From: Qipengyuania seohaensis
Lineage (GTDB): Bacteria; Pseudomonadota; Alphaproteobacteria; Sphingomonadales; Sphingomonadaceae
Length of the DNA: 64,000 nucleotides
Assembly: GCF_002795865.1 (NCBI RefSeq)
Contig: NZ_CP024920.1
Location: 1,833,001 to 1,897,000, forward strand
Reading direction: 5' to 3'
How positions within the stretch are numbered: position 1 is the stretch's first letter; each line of letters opens with the position of its first letter. The position numbers were made by a program, and so were the translations under genes. This document shows, piece after piece, positions 20,287 through 30,263 of this stretch. A model generated the notes under the pieces. That model ran no database searches and was not told the origin of the DNA. It saw only the letters and a list, made by a program, of their open reading frames with translations.

Positions 20287-21311
20287 CCTGCTCCATCCAT
20301 ATCACAGCCGAGGCTTACGGGAAATGAACGTTCGAATCGCGCATTGGTGTCGGCGCAGGTGATCATCGAGCGGGCGTGGCGCTGCCCGACCTCACGCGGA
20401 TCCTTGCCGTATCCGCCGCCGAGTGCGCTGGCGATCGGCAGGCCGCGTCGCCGCGCCTCCCCGACCACGAAGCGGTCGCGCCTTTCGATCCCTGTGTCGG
20501 TAAGCGCCAGCCGACCGAGCCGGTCGTCGTCATGCACGTCCACGCCTGCCTGGTAGAGCACCATGTCGGGCGCAAAACTCTCGAAAACCCGGGGCAAATG
20601 CCTGTCGAGCGCTTCGAGGAAGCCATCATCGTCGATCCCGTCGGCAAGCGGCACGTCGAGGCTGGAGCGGGCCTTGCGCACCGGGAAGTTCTTTTCCGCA
20701 TGGACCGAGAGGGTGAAGATGTCGTCGCGCAGTGCGGTGAGGCTGGCAGTCCCGTCGCCCTGGTGGACGTCGAGGTCAATGACCAGCACCCGCTCCGCAT
20801 CGCCTTCCGCGATCAACCGGTTCGCGGCCACGGCTAGGTCGTTGAACACGCAATAGCCCGCCCCGGTGTCGTAGAGCGCGTGGTGGCTCCCCGCAGCCGA
20901 GTTCGCCGCATATCCGTGCTTCTTCGCCAGTTGGGCGGCGAGCCATGTGCCGCCGTTGGTATGCTGCACGCGCTGGGAGATATGCGGCGTGACGGGAAAG
21001 CCGATGCGGCGTTCCTTCACTTGCGGCACGCTAGCGGTGAAGACTTCCTCGACATAGTCGGGACAGTGGATCGCTTCCAGCCAGCGGCGGGGCATCGGCG
21101 GGGGTGCGTGTTCGGTGAGCGGATAGCCGCTCGTCCGCAAGGCTTCCATCACCGCCATGTATTTGTCGAAGCGGAACGTCCCGCGTGTGGGCGCGGGTGC
21201 CATGTAGTCTGCGTGATGAACGACGTGGAGAATACAGCCAGGCCTTTTCAGATTAGCTTGGCTCGAAGCGGTAGGCTCACGCCTAATTGGCCAAGGATGA
21301 GATCGATCCAA
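20283..21311 (-). CDS. Histone deacetylase / acetoin utilisation family protein
   Basis: Zn-dependent amidohydrolase of about 340 aa. Catalytic His residues lie in GSHHALYDTG and metal ligands in DLDVHQGDGT. A second metal-site Asp/His region is near VDVHDDD, and the glycine-rich segment is ALGGGYG. Bacterial members deacetylate small amines or acetyl-lysine. The first about 26 residues are not family-like: homology begins near HVVHHADYMAP, and the start ATG at 21311 overlaps the upstream gene by 64 bp. The native start may have been altered by the neighbouring insertion. Confidence 0.82.
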   Translation of the reverse strand: MDRSHPWPIRREPTASSQANLKRPGCILHVVHHADYMAPAPTRGTFRFDKYMAVMEALRTSGYPLTEHAPPPMPRRWLEAIHCPDYVEEVFTASVPQVKERRIGFPVTPHISQRVQHTNGGTWLAAQLAKKHGYAANSAAGSHHALYDTGAGYCVFNDLAVAANRLIAEGDAERVLVIDLDVHQGDGTASLTALRDDIFTLSVHAEKNFPVRKARSSLDVPLADGIDDDGFLEALDRHLPRVFESFAPDMVLYQAGVDVHDDDRLGRLALTDTGIERRDRFVVGEARRRGLPIASALGGGYGKDPREVGQRHARSMITCADTNARFERSFPVSLGCDMDGAG

Positions 21312-22252
21312 CCCGCAATAATATCGATTTCCTCCTCGGTTACCTTGCTACGGGCTTCGGCATCTTGCTTGGCCATGATGGCTTCATAGTCTCCGCCAAG
21401 CTTGGCGTGAGACGCAAACAAGCTGCCGCCAGCAACGCGCATCGCATTACCAGCCGCGTCCGGTATCTCGAAGAAATCGGCCGCTGCGTTCAGGCTATCA
21501 ACCTTGCGCTCGGAGAATTCGCTGGAAGGCAAAGTACGGAAACGTGACGATTGAGCTTGGACCAGCGAGTGGAATTGTCGGATATGAAACAGCCAGGTTA
21601 GTGCAGCCGCCTGCAAATCACTCAATTCGTAGAACGCGCGCTCGTCCAATCCAAGGGATACCGGAATGATATTGCGATTGTGTGCCAACTGTTTTCGCGC
21701 CCACAGTCGGCCTTCCAGTCCCTTTTTGGCGACGGATTGAAGGAACTCGCGTAATGATCCGTAAATGATCACCGCCTTGGAGCTTGGGTCCGCTTCGAGC
21801 AAGGCAGGTATGACCCCGTTGGCGAAATTCGATGGTTTCACGATTACGGTCTTCTCGCCGTGTACCGGACGCCCTAGCAAGGCGATGACTGACGGAATCA
21901 GGGACAAAGCCTTGTCGTTTTTCGCCTGAGATTGGAGCGCATTGACGATCATCGGTTCGCTCAATCCGCTCGAGTTTTCGAATTCGCCGAGTGCCTTTAC
22001 GAGCAATGTAGACCGGCAAAAGGCACTGTGAAAAATGAAATGGACAGGGACGCTGTCGATAGATGCCGCACGCAATGTCTCGCCGGAAATCCAGCAGGTT
22101 GACATGTCACTCTCAGGCTTGAAATCTGCGAGGAACGTGAGTTTCTCGCGGGCCGCGATCGGGATCAGCAAGAATTGAATGCGATCCGACTGCGGGTCAT
22201 AATTATGAGGAAGCCAGAGGGGATCGGAGAGGACATCGTCGATATTGTGCAT
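21248..22252 (-). CDS. Sulfotransferase-like hypothetical protein
   Basis: Protein of 334 aa from the ATG at 22252 (MHNIDDVLSD). An in-frame ATG at 22294 would extend it but crowd the divergent promoter. A motif resembling the PAPS 5'-phosphosulfate loop is seen in HSAFCRSTLL at about 75-84. The rest is predicted alpha/beta with no firm family match. The gene is noticeably more AT-rich than its surroundings, as is the divergent 2OG-oxygenase gene, so the pair was probably acquired together. The exact reaction is unknown. Confidence 0.65.
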   Translation of the reverse strand: MHNIDDVLSDPLWLPHNYDPQSDRIQFLLIPIAAREKLTFLADFKPESDMSTCWISGETLRAASIDSVPVHFIFHSAFCRSTLLVKALGEFENSSGLSEPMIVNALQSQAKNDKALSLIPSVIALLGRPVHGEKTVIVKPSNFANGVIPALLEADPSSKAVIIYGSLREFLQSVAKKGLEGRLWARKQLAHNRNIIPVSLGLDERAFYELSDLQAAALTWLFHIRQFHSLVQAQSSRFRTLPSSEFSERKVDSLNAAADFFEIPDAAGNAMRVAGGSLFASHAKLGGDYEAIMAKQDAEARSKVTEEEIDIIAGWIDLILGQLGVSLPLRAKLI

Positions 22253-22330
22253 TACACGCTGACAGATGCCAGATTGGCGCCTGGCGAACAACATGCTCCG
22301 ACTGCCAGCTTTCTGCGATGGGTTACCAAT

Positions 22331-23068
22331 ATGAAATTCCAGTTGAATCCGGACAACGATCCATCGGCTCTCGCGTCAGACTATTCGCGAGCCAATCGTC
22401 TGCATGTTCCCCGCATTTTTACAGACGCAACCGCCAAAGAGATTCATCGACGGCTCGCGGAGCTGGATTGGTGGCTGACGTTCAACGAGGGGGGCGATGT
22501 TCACCAGCTGCACCCGACGCGGCTACGCCAGCTTAGGCAGGAAGAGGCCGCCCATATCCAGCAGGGTGTATACCAGAGAGCACGCACCAGCTATCAGTTC
22601 ATCTACAACTATTATCCGCTATTGGCGGCGTACTTTTCTCCCAAGATCCCGCCAATGCCGCTTTTTCCCGTGTACGAATTCATAAATAGCCAGGCGTTCC
22701 TTGACTTCGCGCGCACTCTGACCGGCTGTGAGGACATCAAGTGGGCGGATGCACAGGCTACCCTTTTCCGTCCTACACAATTCCTTAAATATCATACGGA
22801 TGCACAAAGCAGCGAGAAACGCAGGGCAGCCTATGTCCTGAATTTCACCGAGACCTGGGATACTGACTGGGGCGGGTTGTTGCAGTTCTGGGCGGAAAAC
22901 GGCGATGTCGAGCATGCCTTTCGTCCCAGTTTCAACGCGCTGAATATCTTTACCGTCCCCCAGCCCCATTCCGTGAGTTGCGTTACACCTTACGCGCCGG
23001 GCCTACGCTTTTCGATTACGGGTTGGTTGCGTGCCGACGAGCCTCCCGGACCGATCCCAGCGTCATAG
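22331..23068 (+). CDS. 2OG-Fe(II) oxygenase, proline-hydroxylase-like
   Basis: Protein of 245 aa. The iron ligands H155-x-D157 are in LKYHTDAQS and H213 is in PQPHSVS, with R226 as the likely 2-oxoglutarate anchor. This arrangement matches predicted proline hydroxylases of the Ofd1/COG3751 kind. The ATG at 22331 is chosen because longer in-frame starts run into the divergent gene. It is convergent with the flavin oxidoreductase gene, 9 bp from stop to stop. The modest GC content differs from its neighbours. Confidence 0.82.
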   Translation: MKFQLNPDNDPSALASDYSRANRLHVPRIFTDATAKEIHRRLAELDWWLTFNEGGDVHQLHPTRLRQLRQEEAAHIQQGVYQRARTSYQFIYNYYPLLAAYFSPKIPPMPLFPVYEFINSQAFLDFARTLTGCEDIKWADAQATLFRPTQFLKYHTDAQSSEKRRAAYVLNFTETWDTDWGGLLQFWAENGDVEHAFRPSFNALNIFTVPQPHSVSCVTPYAPGLRFSITGWLRADEPPGPIPAS

Positions 23069-23077
23069 GGAACGCGC

Positions 23078-24481
23078 CTAACCTCTCGCAGCCAGGCGCC
23101 GCAGGTTGGGCATGGCGGCCATCGTCGCGGCAGGCATCTCGGCAGCGACTGCGAGCCGTTGGGGCGCATTTTCTTTCAGCCAGCGCACGGTCGGCGCGCC
23201 CGGATCGAGCCGCGATTGCGCGAGGAAGGCAGAGACCTTGGGATTGCTCGCCCAGAGGAAGCGATTCATGCCCGTGCCGAGCAGCGTTCCGGCATAGCCA
23301 TCGATATTGTCGACGAAGCTGACCGGCTTGCACAGCGCGTTCTTTTCTTCGTCGGTTTCGAAATTGGCCTCGACGAAAGCCGAAACCGCGGCGTTGAGCG
23401 TCACCAGCGGGACATGGAGCAGTTGGAGCGTGATCTTGCCTTCCTCCCACTGCGGGTGGACCGGCTTGGGACTGACGGCAGACGCCGTGCAGTCGATGAA
23501 CAGCGTATTTTCGGGGACCGCTTCCTCGCCCTCGGCAAGAACCATCCTGCCGGGTTCGATCTCGTGGACCCGACCCTTGCGCACTACGTTCTTGATCAGT
23601 CGCAGCCGCTCGACCTCACCTTCGGATATCGTGGCGTAGTGGAACATCTCCGGCTCGACATCGGTGTCGATGCGCAGCATGGCCCCGTCCCTTTCCAGCT
23701 GGTGGAAGAGCGCAGCCACGCTTTCGGCTGTCGCGGCCGCCTTCATCAGCTTGATCTGGCCGCTCACAGTGCTTTCGAAGAACTGTTCGCCCGGCTGGGT
23801 GATCGTCCGGTTGATCAGCCAGCTTTCGCGCGGCTTCACCCAAGTGATACGATCGGGTGCGATGCCCGCTTCGAGCAGCCAGATGCCGGCATCCATCGCG
23901 GTTTTTCCCGCACCCAGGATGACGAAATGATGCGGGACACTTTCGGGTTCGCGCCATAGGTCCGGCAGCTTGCCGGGCACTTCGACCCGCACGCCCTCTT
24001 TTACCTCGAACTTTCGCTTGTGCGTGGTGGGCACCGACGTGGCGAAATAGGTGGTGTCGACCAGCCTGCGGTTGACCGTCACTCCGGTCTCTTCCCCCGA
24101 AAGCACATTCCGGAAACGGTGATCGCCAATGTACTCGCAATTGGGAAAATAGCGGAGGCGCCCGGTCGGCAGCAGGTGATCGCGCATGACCGACTGGAAG
24201 TAGGCGACGACTTCGGGACCGCTCGCCTGCTCGAAAAAGCCCTTGTTGGGCCCGCTTTCATCGATCCGGTCTGTGCCCAGCGGCACGCCTTCGACCCCAT
24301 ATAAAGCGCTCGGCTGGTGCAGGGCGACGAAGGAATAGGCGTCGTTCCAGTGACCGCCGGGCGCTGAATGCTTGTCGACCATGACGACATCGCAATCGGC
24401 GTCCTGCGCCAGCAGCGTGTCGACGAAGGACAGTGCGGTCGCACCAGCGCCAATGACCAGGTAGTCGGTTTCGAGGGTCAT
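23078..24481 (-). CDS. NAD(P)/FAD-dependent oxidoreductase, flavin monooxygenase-like
   Basis: Protein of 467 aa with two dinucleotide-binding motifs, GAGATA at 12-17 for FAD and GAGKTA near 195 for NAD(P). A FAD-proximal block HWNDAYSFVALHQPS near 44-58 resembles flavin-containing monooxygenases. There is no signal peptide. The substrate is not predictable. It lies 22 bp downstream of the thioredoxin-like lipoprotein gene on the same strand, so it may share a transcript with ispG. Confidence 0.8.
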   Translation of the reverse strand: MTLETDYLVIGAGATALSFVDTLLAQDADCDVVMVDKHSAPGGHWNDAYSFVALHQPSALYGVEGVPLGTDRIDESGPNKGFFEQASGPEVVAYFQSVMRDHLLPTGRLRYFPNCEYIGDHRFRNVLSGEETGVTVNRRLVDTTYFATSVPTTHKRKFEVKEGVRVEVPGKLPDLWREPESVPHHFVILGAGKTAMDAGIWLLEAGIAPDRITWVKPRESWLINRTITQPGEQFFESTVSGQIKLMKAAATAESVAALFHQLERDGAMLRIDTDVEPEMFHYATISEGEVERLRLIKNVVRKGRVHEIEPGRMVLAEGEEAVPENTLFIDCTASAVSPKPVHPQWEEGKITLQLLHVPLVTLNAAVSAFVEANFETDEEKNALCKPVSFVDNIDGYAGTLLGTGMNRFLWASNPKVSAFLAQSRLDPGAPTVRWLKENAPQRLAVAAEMPAATMAAMPNLRRLAARG

Positions 24482-24503
24482 TGGCGAATTCCTTTGCGTT
24501 TGG

Positions 24504-24995
24504 TCAGCTGGCGAGGCGGGCTAGCTCGTCGTAGATTTCGTCTTCACTACGGCTGGCGGCGTTGCGCCAACCCGTCGCGGTCTCCGCATTGATCAGCCTG
24601 CCGGACCCATCGATAACCAGCACATTGGGAGTGCCCGGCAATTCGTCCAACCCGAAGCGCCGCGCGATTTCGAGATTATGCCCGTCACCTGTCTGCGGCA
24701 TTCCGATATTGACGAACACTAGTTCGTACTCGGCATCGATCAATTCCCGGAAACGCGGTGTTTCCAGCCATCCTGCCAGCGCGCGGCTGTCGTGGCACCA
24801 GTTGGCACCCATGACGATTAGGACGTGGGTATCATTCGCCGCAGCGCTGGCGAGCGCCGCATCGACCTGCGCCGCGGGGTCCTGCGTTACCGCGAAGGAA
24901 CGCGCCTCGGGATGATCCAGTGCCGTTTCAGCCGAAGCGGTCGCGCAAGCCGAAAGGGCGAGCAGCGCCGTGACGGCAAGGCCGGTGCGGATCAC
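24504..24995 (-). CDS. Thioredoxin-fold lipoprotein with CxxS motif
   Basis: Protein of 163 aa starting at GTG, which overlaps the ispG stop (GTGA). The lipobox LALSAC gives a lipidated C17. The thioredoxin-like domain has NWCHDS with C67 and Ser70 in place of the second Cys, and a cis-Pro region in GTPNVLV. A single active-site Cys suggests a reductase or isomerase working through mixed disulfides rather than a classical oxidase. It is probably periplasmic and membrane-anchored. Confidence 0.8.
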   Translation of the reverse strand: MIRTGLAVTALLALSACATASAETALDHPEARSFAVTQDPAAQVDAALASAAANDTHVLIVMGANWCHDSRALAGWLETPRFRELIDAEYELVFVNIGMPQTGDGHNLEIARRFGLDELPGTPNVLVIDGSGRLINAETATGWRNAASRSEDEIYDELARLAS

Positions 24996-26131
24996 TCGGC
25001 AGCGACCTTGTGCGGGTCGAATGCTTCGGCTTCGCCAGCCTCGATCTTCGCGGCCTTTTCCTCGACGAGGCGGACAATGTGGTCGAGCATGTCCTCGCTC
25101 TCGATATGGTGATTCTTCACGCCCGAGAGGTAGACCATGTGCTTGCCCGAACCGCCGCCGGTGAGGCCGATGTCGGTTTCGCGCGCTTCGCCGGGGCCAT
25201 TGACCACGCAGCCGAGGACCGAAAGGCTCATCGGCGTCTTGATGTGTTCGAGACGCTTTTCGAGCGTTTCGACGGTGCGGATCACATCGAAGCCCTGGCG
25301 CGAACAGCTGGGGCAAGAGACGACGCGAACGCCGCGAGTGCGCAGGCCCAATGCCTTGAGCATTTCGAAGCCGACTTTCACTTCCTGCTCCGGCTCTGCG
25401 GAGAGCGAGACGCGGATGGTGTCGCCGATGCCGGCCCACAGCAGGCTGCCGATACCGATGGAACTCTTGACCGTGCCGCCGATCAGGCCGCCTGCCTCGG
25501 TAATGCCGAGGTGGAGCGGGCAGTCCACGGCCTCTGCCAGCCCGTGATAGGCCGCGACCGCGAGGAATACGTCGCTGGCCTTCACCGCGACTTTGTATTC
25601 GTGGAAATCATGGTCCTGGAGCAGCTTTATGTGGTCGAGCGCGCTTTCGATCAGCGCTTCGGGGCAAGGCTCGCCGTATTTTTCGAGCAAGTCCTTTTCG
25701 AGTGACCCTGCGTTCACGCCGATGCGGATGGCGCAGCCATTGGCCTTTGCCGCACGCACGACTTCGGCCACGCGTTCGGAAGAGCCGATATTGCCCGGAT
25801 TGATGCGCAGGCAGGCCGCGCCCTTATCCGCGGCTTCCAGCGCACGTTTGTAATGAAAGTGGATGTCCGCGACGATCGGCACGTTTGCCGCGCGCGTGAT
25901 CTTGTCGAAATTCGCGGTCGATTCCTCGGTCGGGCAAGACACGCGGATAATGTCTGCGCCCGCGTCCTCGCAGCGGCGGATCTGGTCGATGGTCGCGGCC
26001 ACATCCTCTGTCGGGGTGTTGGTCATGGTCTGGACCGTAATCGGGGCATCGCCGCCGACGGCGACGTTACCGACCATGATCTGGCGGGACTTGCGGCGCT
26101 CTATATCGCGCCATGGGCGTACGGAAGACAT
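24992..26131 (-). CDS. ispG: 4-hydroxy-3-methylbut-2-en-1-yl diphosphate synthase IspG
   Basis: Enzyme of 379 aa of the MEP isoprenoid pathway that reduces MEcPP to HMBPP with a 4Fe-4S cluster. The TIM-barrel N-terminal region includes VGNVAVGG and VADIHFHY. Cluster ligands are in SCPSCSRQG and [10 protein letters not shown] near the C-terminus. The start ATG at 26131 fits the family; a longer in-frame ORF upstream has no homology-like sequence. Its stop overlaps the start of a thioredoxin-like lipoprotein gene. Confidence 0.97.
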   Translation of the reverse strand: MSSVRPWRDIERRKSRQIMVGNVAVGGDAPITVQTMTNTPTEDVAATIDQIRRCEDAGADIIRVSCPTEESTANFDKITRAANVPIVADIHFHYKRALEAADKGAACLRINPGNIGSSERVAEVVRAAKANGCAIRIGVNAGSLEKDLLEKYGEPCPEALIESALDHIKLLQDHDFHEYKVAVKASDVFLAVAAYHGLAEAVDCPLHLGITEAGGLIGGTVKSSIGIGSLLWAGIGDTIRVSLSAEPEQEVKVGFEMLKALGLRTRGVRVVSCPSCSRQGFDVIRTVETLEKRLEHIKTPMSLSVLGCVVNGPGEARETDIGLTGGGSGKHMVYLSGVKNHHIESEDMLDHIVRLVEEKAAKIEAGEAEAFDPHKVAAE

Positions 26132-26201
26132 GGAGGGCGATATAGAGACCCTTCGATGAAGGAGCAATGACAGGCAGCGCGTCTTGCGGCATGAGACGCA
26201 A

Positions 26202-27203
26202 ATGAGCGAAGCAACAGATGACGCAATGACCGACAACGCGCTCCTTTTCGGGCGCGTGCTCGACGGGCAGGGCGGGGCACGCCCGATCAGCTGGGAGGAA
26301 GCGATCGACTGGCAACCGCGCGCACCGGGTGAAGTCCTCTGGCTCCATATCTGCCGCAACCGGCCGGGGGTTCAGCAGTGGCTTCAGGACCAGCTCGGCG
26401 TACCCGAACCGACGGCAGAACTGCTCACCAGCGACCAGAACCGTCCCCGCGCCTTTGCCGAGGGCGAAACGCTTGTCGGAACCCTACGCGGGATCAACTT
26501 CAATCCCGGAGCGCAGCCGGAGGACATGATCTCGATGCAGCTCTGGTGCGACGGCCGCCGCCTCATTACCCTGCGGCGCCACCCGCTCCAGACCCCGCGC
26601 GAGGTCATGGCGATGCTTGATCGCGGAGTTGGACCGCCGGACGCCGGCGCCACCATAACCATGCTGGCGGAACTCATGATCGCGCGCATGAGCCAGTCCA
26701 TCGTCGATATGAATTACGTGCTCGACGAGTTGGAAGACGACGATCCGGAAGAACATGCCGAAGCCATGCTCAGCCGCATTTCCACTATCCGCCGCAATTG
26801 CCTCGGCCTCAAACGGCACATGGCCCCGCAGCACGAGGCACTGGAGCAGATCAGCCGCGAGGCGCCTTACTGGTTCGAGGAACACGACCGGCGCGAGATT
26901 GCCGAATCCATTGCGCGCTTGCGCCGTTATCTCGACGATATCGATATCAGCAAGGAAAGCGCGCTGGTCCTGCAGGACGAATTGCGCGCCCGCAGCCTCG
27001 CCAGTAGCGAGCACGCGACCTACATGCTCACCATCGTGGCGGGCATCTTCCTGCCGCTGGGGTTCCTCACCGGCCTGCTCGGCATCAATGTCGGTGGGAT
27101 GCCCGGTATGGACGATCCCAACGCATTCTGGGCCGTGGTCGCGCTGTGCCTCTTCCTGTTTATCGCGCTGATTGTCGTCTTCAGGCGCCTGCGTTGGTTG
27201 TGA
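26202..27203 (+). CDS. CorA-family cation transporter, ZntB-like
   Basis: Protein of 333 aa from the ATG at 26202; an ATG at 26184 would add six residues. A large soluble N-terminal domain is followed by two C-terminal helices. The selectivity-loop signature GINVGG follows the first helix, with the GxN motif read as GIN. ZntB-type proteins move zinc or other divalent cations, often coupled to protons. It is divergent from ispG and convergent with the DUF885 gene. Confidence 0.88.
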   Translation: MSEATDDAMTDNALLFGRVLDGQGGARPISWEEAIDWQPRAPGEVLWLHICRNRPGVQQWLQDQLGVPEPTAELLTSDQNRPRAFAEGETLVGTLRGINFNPGAQPEDMISMQLWCDGRRLITLRRHPLQTPREVMAMLDRGVGPPDAGATITMLAELMIARMSQSIVDMNYVLDELEDDDPEEHAEAMLSRISTIRRNCLGLKRHMAPQHEALEQISREAPYWFEEHDRREIAESIARLRRYLDDIDISKESALVLQDELRARSLASSEHATYMLTIVAGIFLPLGFLTGLLGINVGGMPGMDDPNAFWAVVALCLFLFIALIVVFRRLRWL

Positions 27204-27206
27204 GGC

Positions 27207-28988
27207 TTAGCCTCCAGCCCTCTGCGAGGGGATGAATTCCTCGCGCACGGCTTTCGCGATCAGTTCGAGCGGGATGATGCCCTGGCTGAGCAGGAAGTCG
27301 TTGAAAGCGCGTTCGTTGAAGGCCGCACCCAGCGCCAGCTCGGTTTCCACGCGCAGGTCGATCAGCTTGCGATAGCCGTAATAATACGACCCTGCCTGGC
27401 CGGGCATGCGGAACTGGTAGCGGTCCAGCTCCTGCTTGGTCATTCCGGACGAGAACAGTGCTTCCTCGCGCAGCACACGCTCTGCCTCGTCGCGCGACAT
27501 CAGGCCAAGGTTGAGCGCCGGGTCGAGGAAGGCGCGGGCCGCGCGCAACAGGCGGAACTGCTGCGCGATGAACTGCCCTTCGATCGGTTCGTGCGGCATC
27601 ATTTCCGCTTCGGCATAAAGCGCCCAGCCTTCCACGTTCACGCTGTTGAAGGCGTAGAGCATCCGCGCGAGGCTGACGCCCTGTGCGACGAGGGCCGCGA
27701 ACTGCATTTCGTGACCGGGGCGCGCTTCGTGGGCGCTGAGCGTCCAGCTGGCGGCGGGGAAGTTGAAATCGTCATAGGCATCTTCCGCGCTTGCAGTCGG
27801 ATTGCCGACGGTGAGGACGAAGGTGCCCTGTTCGCCCGTATTCCCGATCAGGCGCGGCGGGCGCATGTGCGGGGCGGGCTGCGCAGCGCTTTCCGCCTCG
27901 CTCGCCACGCGCATGTTCATCTCGTATTCGGGCAGGGAGACGATGGCGTGGGCGCGGATCTGGGCTTCCAGCTTGGCGTTCACTTCGCGGTAGAAGTCCT
28001 CGATCTCGTCATTGGGGATGGTCATCGCCTTGAGGCCGGCCATGACCGAGGCCATGTCGGTATCTTCCCAGCCGTATTTCGCAGCGATTTGCGGGGCGAG
28101 CGCTTCCATCTGCGCACGCACTTCGTAGAAGCCCCGGCGGGCCTGGCTCATCGCTTCGCGCGGGTCCATGTCGATCCCGACCTCGCGCAGGCGCAGGGCA
28201 TAGAGTTCTTCCGGCAGGCGCGGATCGGTGCGTGCGGCGGGGACCACGGTTTTGGTGGTCCACGTTCCATAATCGGTCAGCTGGGCTTCCATCGCATCGA
28301 GGGCCTCGTCCGCGCCTTCGATCTCGTACTTGGCGAAGAGGTCGCGAATACCGGCGACGAATGTCGGAATCTTGCCGACCGATTCCTCCACCTCGACGCG
28401 GTAGGGCCCCATCTTGCCATCGCCGCGGCTCGCTTCGAAGCGGGCCTTGGCCAGTTCGGTCATCGGCTGGGTGTCGGGCCAAATTCCCGTGTAGCGCTGC
28501 AGGAGTTCCAGTGCCTTGGCGCGGCGATGCTCTGCGGTCTGGTCGGACAATAGCTGGCCGATATTGCCGAACATACCCTGCCCGACCTCGGCAAACTCGA
28601 GCATTTCGCGATTGCTCAGCTCGATGCGCTCATTGTCCATTTCGAGCGAGTTGATCAGGATCTGGAGGTCCTGCAGCACGTAAGGATTGGTTTCGACCTG
28701 CTTGGCCGCTTCGTATTCCGCGATCAGCGCGCGCGAGGCGGCGACATAGCGTTCGTCCCGGTCGAGCGACATGTCGTTGACCAGTCCGTCATACTGTTCG
28801 TAGCCAGCCGACGACGCGCCGGTGGGAAAGAAACTCGCCTGCAGCGCGATTGCCTTCTGGGTGTAGGCATTGCTGGTCTCGACCCAGTCGGGGGTGGCGG
28901 GTGTCTCGGCAGCGTCTTGCGCTAGCAGCGGGGCTGCGGGCAGGGCCGATGCAGCGGCAAGGGCGATGGCGGCGGCGAATGTCTTCAT
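27207..28988 (-). CDS. DUF885 domain protein, putative exported metallopeptidase
   Basis: Protein of 593 aa with a clear signal peptide (about 1-23, ending PLLAQ). DUF885 covers nearly the whole mature chain and carries the HExxH-like motif in AHEARPGHEMQ near residue 415, with distal acidic residues. The family is thought to be zinc-dependent peptidases, but few are characterised. It lies in the periplasm or outside the cell. A possible ribosome-binding site GGAGGG is just before the ATG. Confidence 0.85.
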   Translation of the reverse strand: MKTFAAAIALAAASALPAAPLLAQDAAETPATPDWVETSNAYTQKAIALQASFFPTGASSAGYEQYDGLVNDMSLDRDERYVAASRALIAEYEAAKQVETNPYVLQDLQILINSLEMDNERIELSNREMLEFAEVGQGMFGNIGQLLSDQTAEHRRAKALELLQRYTGIWPDTQPMTELAKARFEASRGDGKMGPYRVEVEESVGKIPTFVAGIRDLFAKYEIEGADEALDAMEAQLTDYGTWTTKTVVPAARTDPRLPEELYALRLREVGIDMDPREAMSQARRGFYEVRAQMEALAPQIAAKYGWEDTDMASVMAGLKAMTIPNDEIEDFYREVNAKLEAQIRAHAIVSLPEYEMNMRVASEAESAAQPAPHMRPPRLIGNTGEQGTFVLTVGNPTASAEDAYDDFNFPAASWTLSAHEARPGHEMQFAALVAQGVSLARMLYAFNSVNVEGWALYAEAEMMPHEPIEGQFIAQQFRLLRAARAFLDPALNLGLMSRDEAERVLREEALFSSGMTKQELDRYQFRMPGQAGSYYYGYRKLIDLRVETELALGAAFNERAFNDFLLSQGIIPLELIAKAVREEFIPSQRAGG

Positions 28989-29063
28989 GGGTATTCCCTC
29001 CTGTTGGCAGGAGGACTGCCGAGGCGCACGCCGCTTGGCAAGCTGCAGCTAGACGAAAGACCC

Positions 29064-29711
29064 TTACCAGCGGACCAGCGGCGGTATCGCCAATCGTCCG
29101 GCCATCGCCATCAGTGCGACGGGGGCGATGTGCCAGATGCCGAGGTGGTCGATCGTATCGATAGGGCACGCGAGACCATAGGCGAAGCTGCCGATCGCGC
29201 CGGCTGCGATGCCGGTGTAGGTACCCGCTGCGTTCAGTGAGACCGGTGCGCCGCGGCGCAGCCACAGTGTCAGGGTCCCTGCCGTAACCAACCCGGATGC
29301 GGCACCTGCCAAGAAGCAGTGGAACCCGTAGGGATCGCTGGACAGTGCGGAAAACAGACCGCCAGCGCCCAGCATGGCCAATGCAGTCAGCGGCAGGAGA
29401 ACCAGCATGGCGGACGACCAGCGCGCACCTTCATGCGTGTTGCCGACGCGCGGGCTGGCCATGCGCAAGACAGCCAGGGCCGCTGCCGCTCCGACCATGC
29501 CGAGCATTCCGTTGGCGATGAAGAAAACCCCCGACGCTTGGCCGGAAACGATGCCGCGCCAAAGACCGTCGACCAATTCGACGAGTATCACGGTGGCGAT
29601 GGCCGACAACGCCACCAGGGCGATGCCGTGCGAAAGCCGGATCGGCGTCACGGGGGCAAGATCGCCCGCCAGATCGTCGATCAGGGAATTAGGGACCCGA
29701 TTCATTGTCAT
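29064..29711 (-). CDS. nrsF: NrsF-family (DUF1109) membrane anti-sigma factor
   Basis: Integral membrane protein of 215 aa with about six helices. The two Cys residues C132 (GFHCF) and C182 (LACPID) match in place the two conserved sensor cysteines of Caulobacter NrsF as I recall them. That protein holds the ECF factor SigF inactive until heavy metals or oxidants act on the cysteines. The ATG at 29711 overlaps the stop of the sigma gene (ATGA), so the pair is translationally coupled. It ends the bufA1-doxX-sigma-nrsF transcript. Confidence 0.9.
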   Translation of the reverse strand: MTMNRVPNSLIDDLAGDLAPVTPIRLSHGIALVALSAIATVILVELVDGLWRGIVSGQASGVFFIANGMLGMVGAAAALAVLRMASPRVGNTHEGARWSSAMLVLLPLTALAMLGAGGLFSALSSDPYGFHCFLAGAASGLVTAGTLTLWLRRGAPVSLNAAGTYTGIAAGAIGSFAYGLACPIDTIDHLGIWHIAPVALMAMAGRLAIPPLVRW

Positions 29712-30238
29712 TCGGCCTTTTCTACGAGCGCGGACAGTTTCTTCAGTCCGCGATGGATATTCACTTTGACCAGGCTTTCGCTCTGGCCGGTCTTGGCGGA
29801 AGCTTCGGAGATGGTCAGCCCTTCGATCTTGACCAACTCGATAACCTCGGCCTGCTTGTCGGGGAGGTGGACGAACAGCCGCTCGAGGCTCATGCGGGCC
29901 ATGACGGCTTCTTCCTCGCTGTCCTCTGGCGCGTCGTGATCGCCAAGCTCGTCTTCCGCGCTGCGATAGACTTTGCGCAAGTGATCGATCCAGCGATACC
30001 GCGCGATCGCGGCGAGCCAGGGGTAGAAGGCCCGCGTCGGGTCCCAGGTGGCGCGCTTGGTATGCACTGCCATCATGACTTCCTGCACCAGATCGTCGAG
30101 CTGCGCGGGGGCCACGCGCTTCCTGAAATAGCGTTCGAGCCACAGGTGGATTTCGGACAGCAGCGCGCGGTACATTTCGCGGTCGCCGTTCTGCGAGGCG
30201 GCCATCATCTGCGCCATCGTGGCTTCATCGGCGATCAT
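29708..30238 (-). CDS. sigF: ECF RNA polymerase sigma factor, SigF type
   Basis: Sigma factor of 176 aa. Region 2 (about 15-85) includes LDDLVQEVMMAVH and the DNA-melting segment ending AIARYRWIDHLRK. Region 4 (about 115-168) has the helix-turn-helix in GLTISEASAKTG. The ATG at 30238 has GGAGG at 7-nt spacing. Pairing with nrsF identifies it as SigF-like. Two matches to the SigF promoter pattern lie about 0.9 kb upstream, controlling both halves of the bufferin locus, including this gene's own operon. Autoregulation is inferred. Confidence 0.88.
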   Translation of the reverse strand: MIADEATMAQMMAASQNGDREMYRALLSEIHLWLERYFRKRVAPAQLDDLVQEVMMAVHTKRATWDPTRAFYPWLAAIARYRWIDHLRKVYRSAEDELGDHDAPEDSEEEAVMARMSLERLFVHLPDKQAEVIELVKIEGLTISEASAKTGQSESLVKVNIHRGLKKLSALVEKAE

Positions 30239-30263
30239 CGCGCGTCCTCCCCCGATCCTGCTA

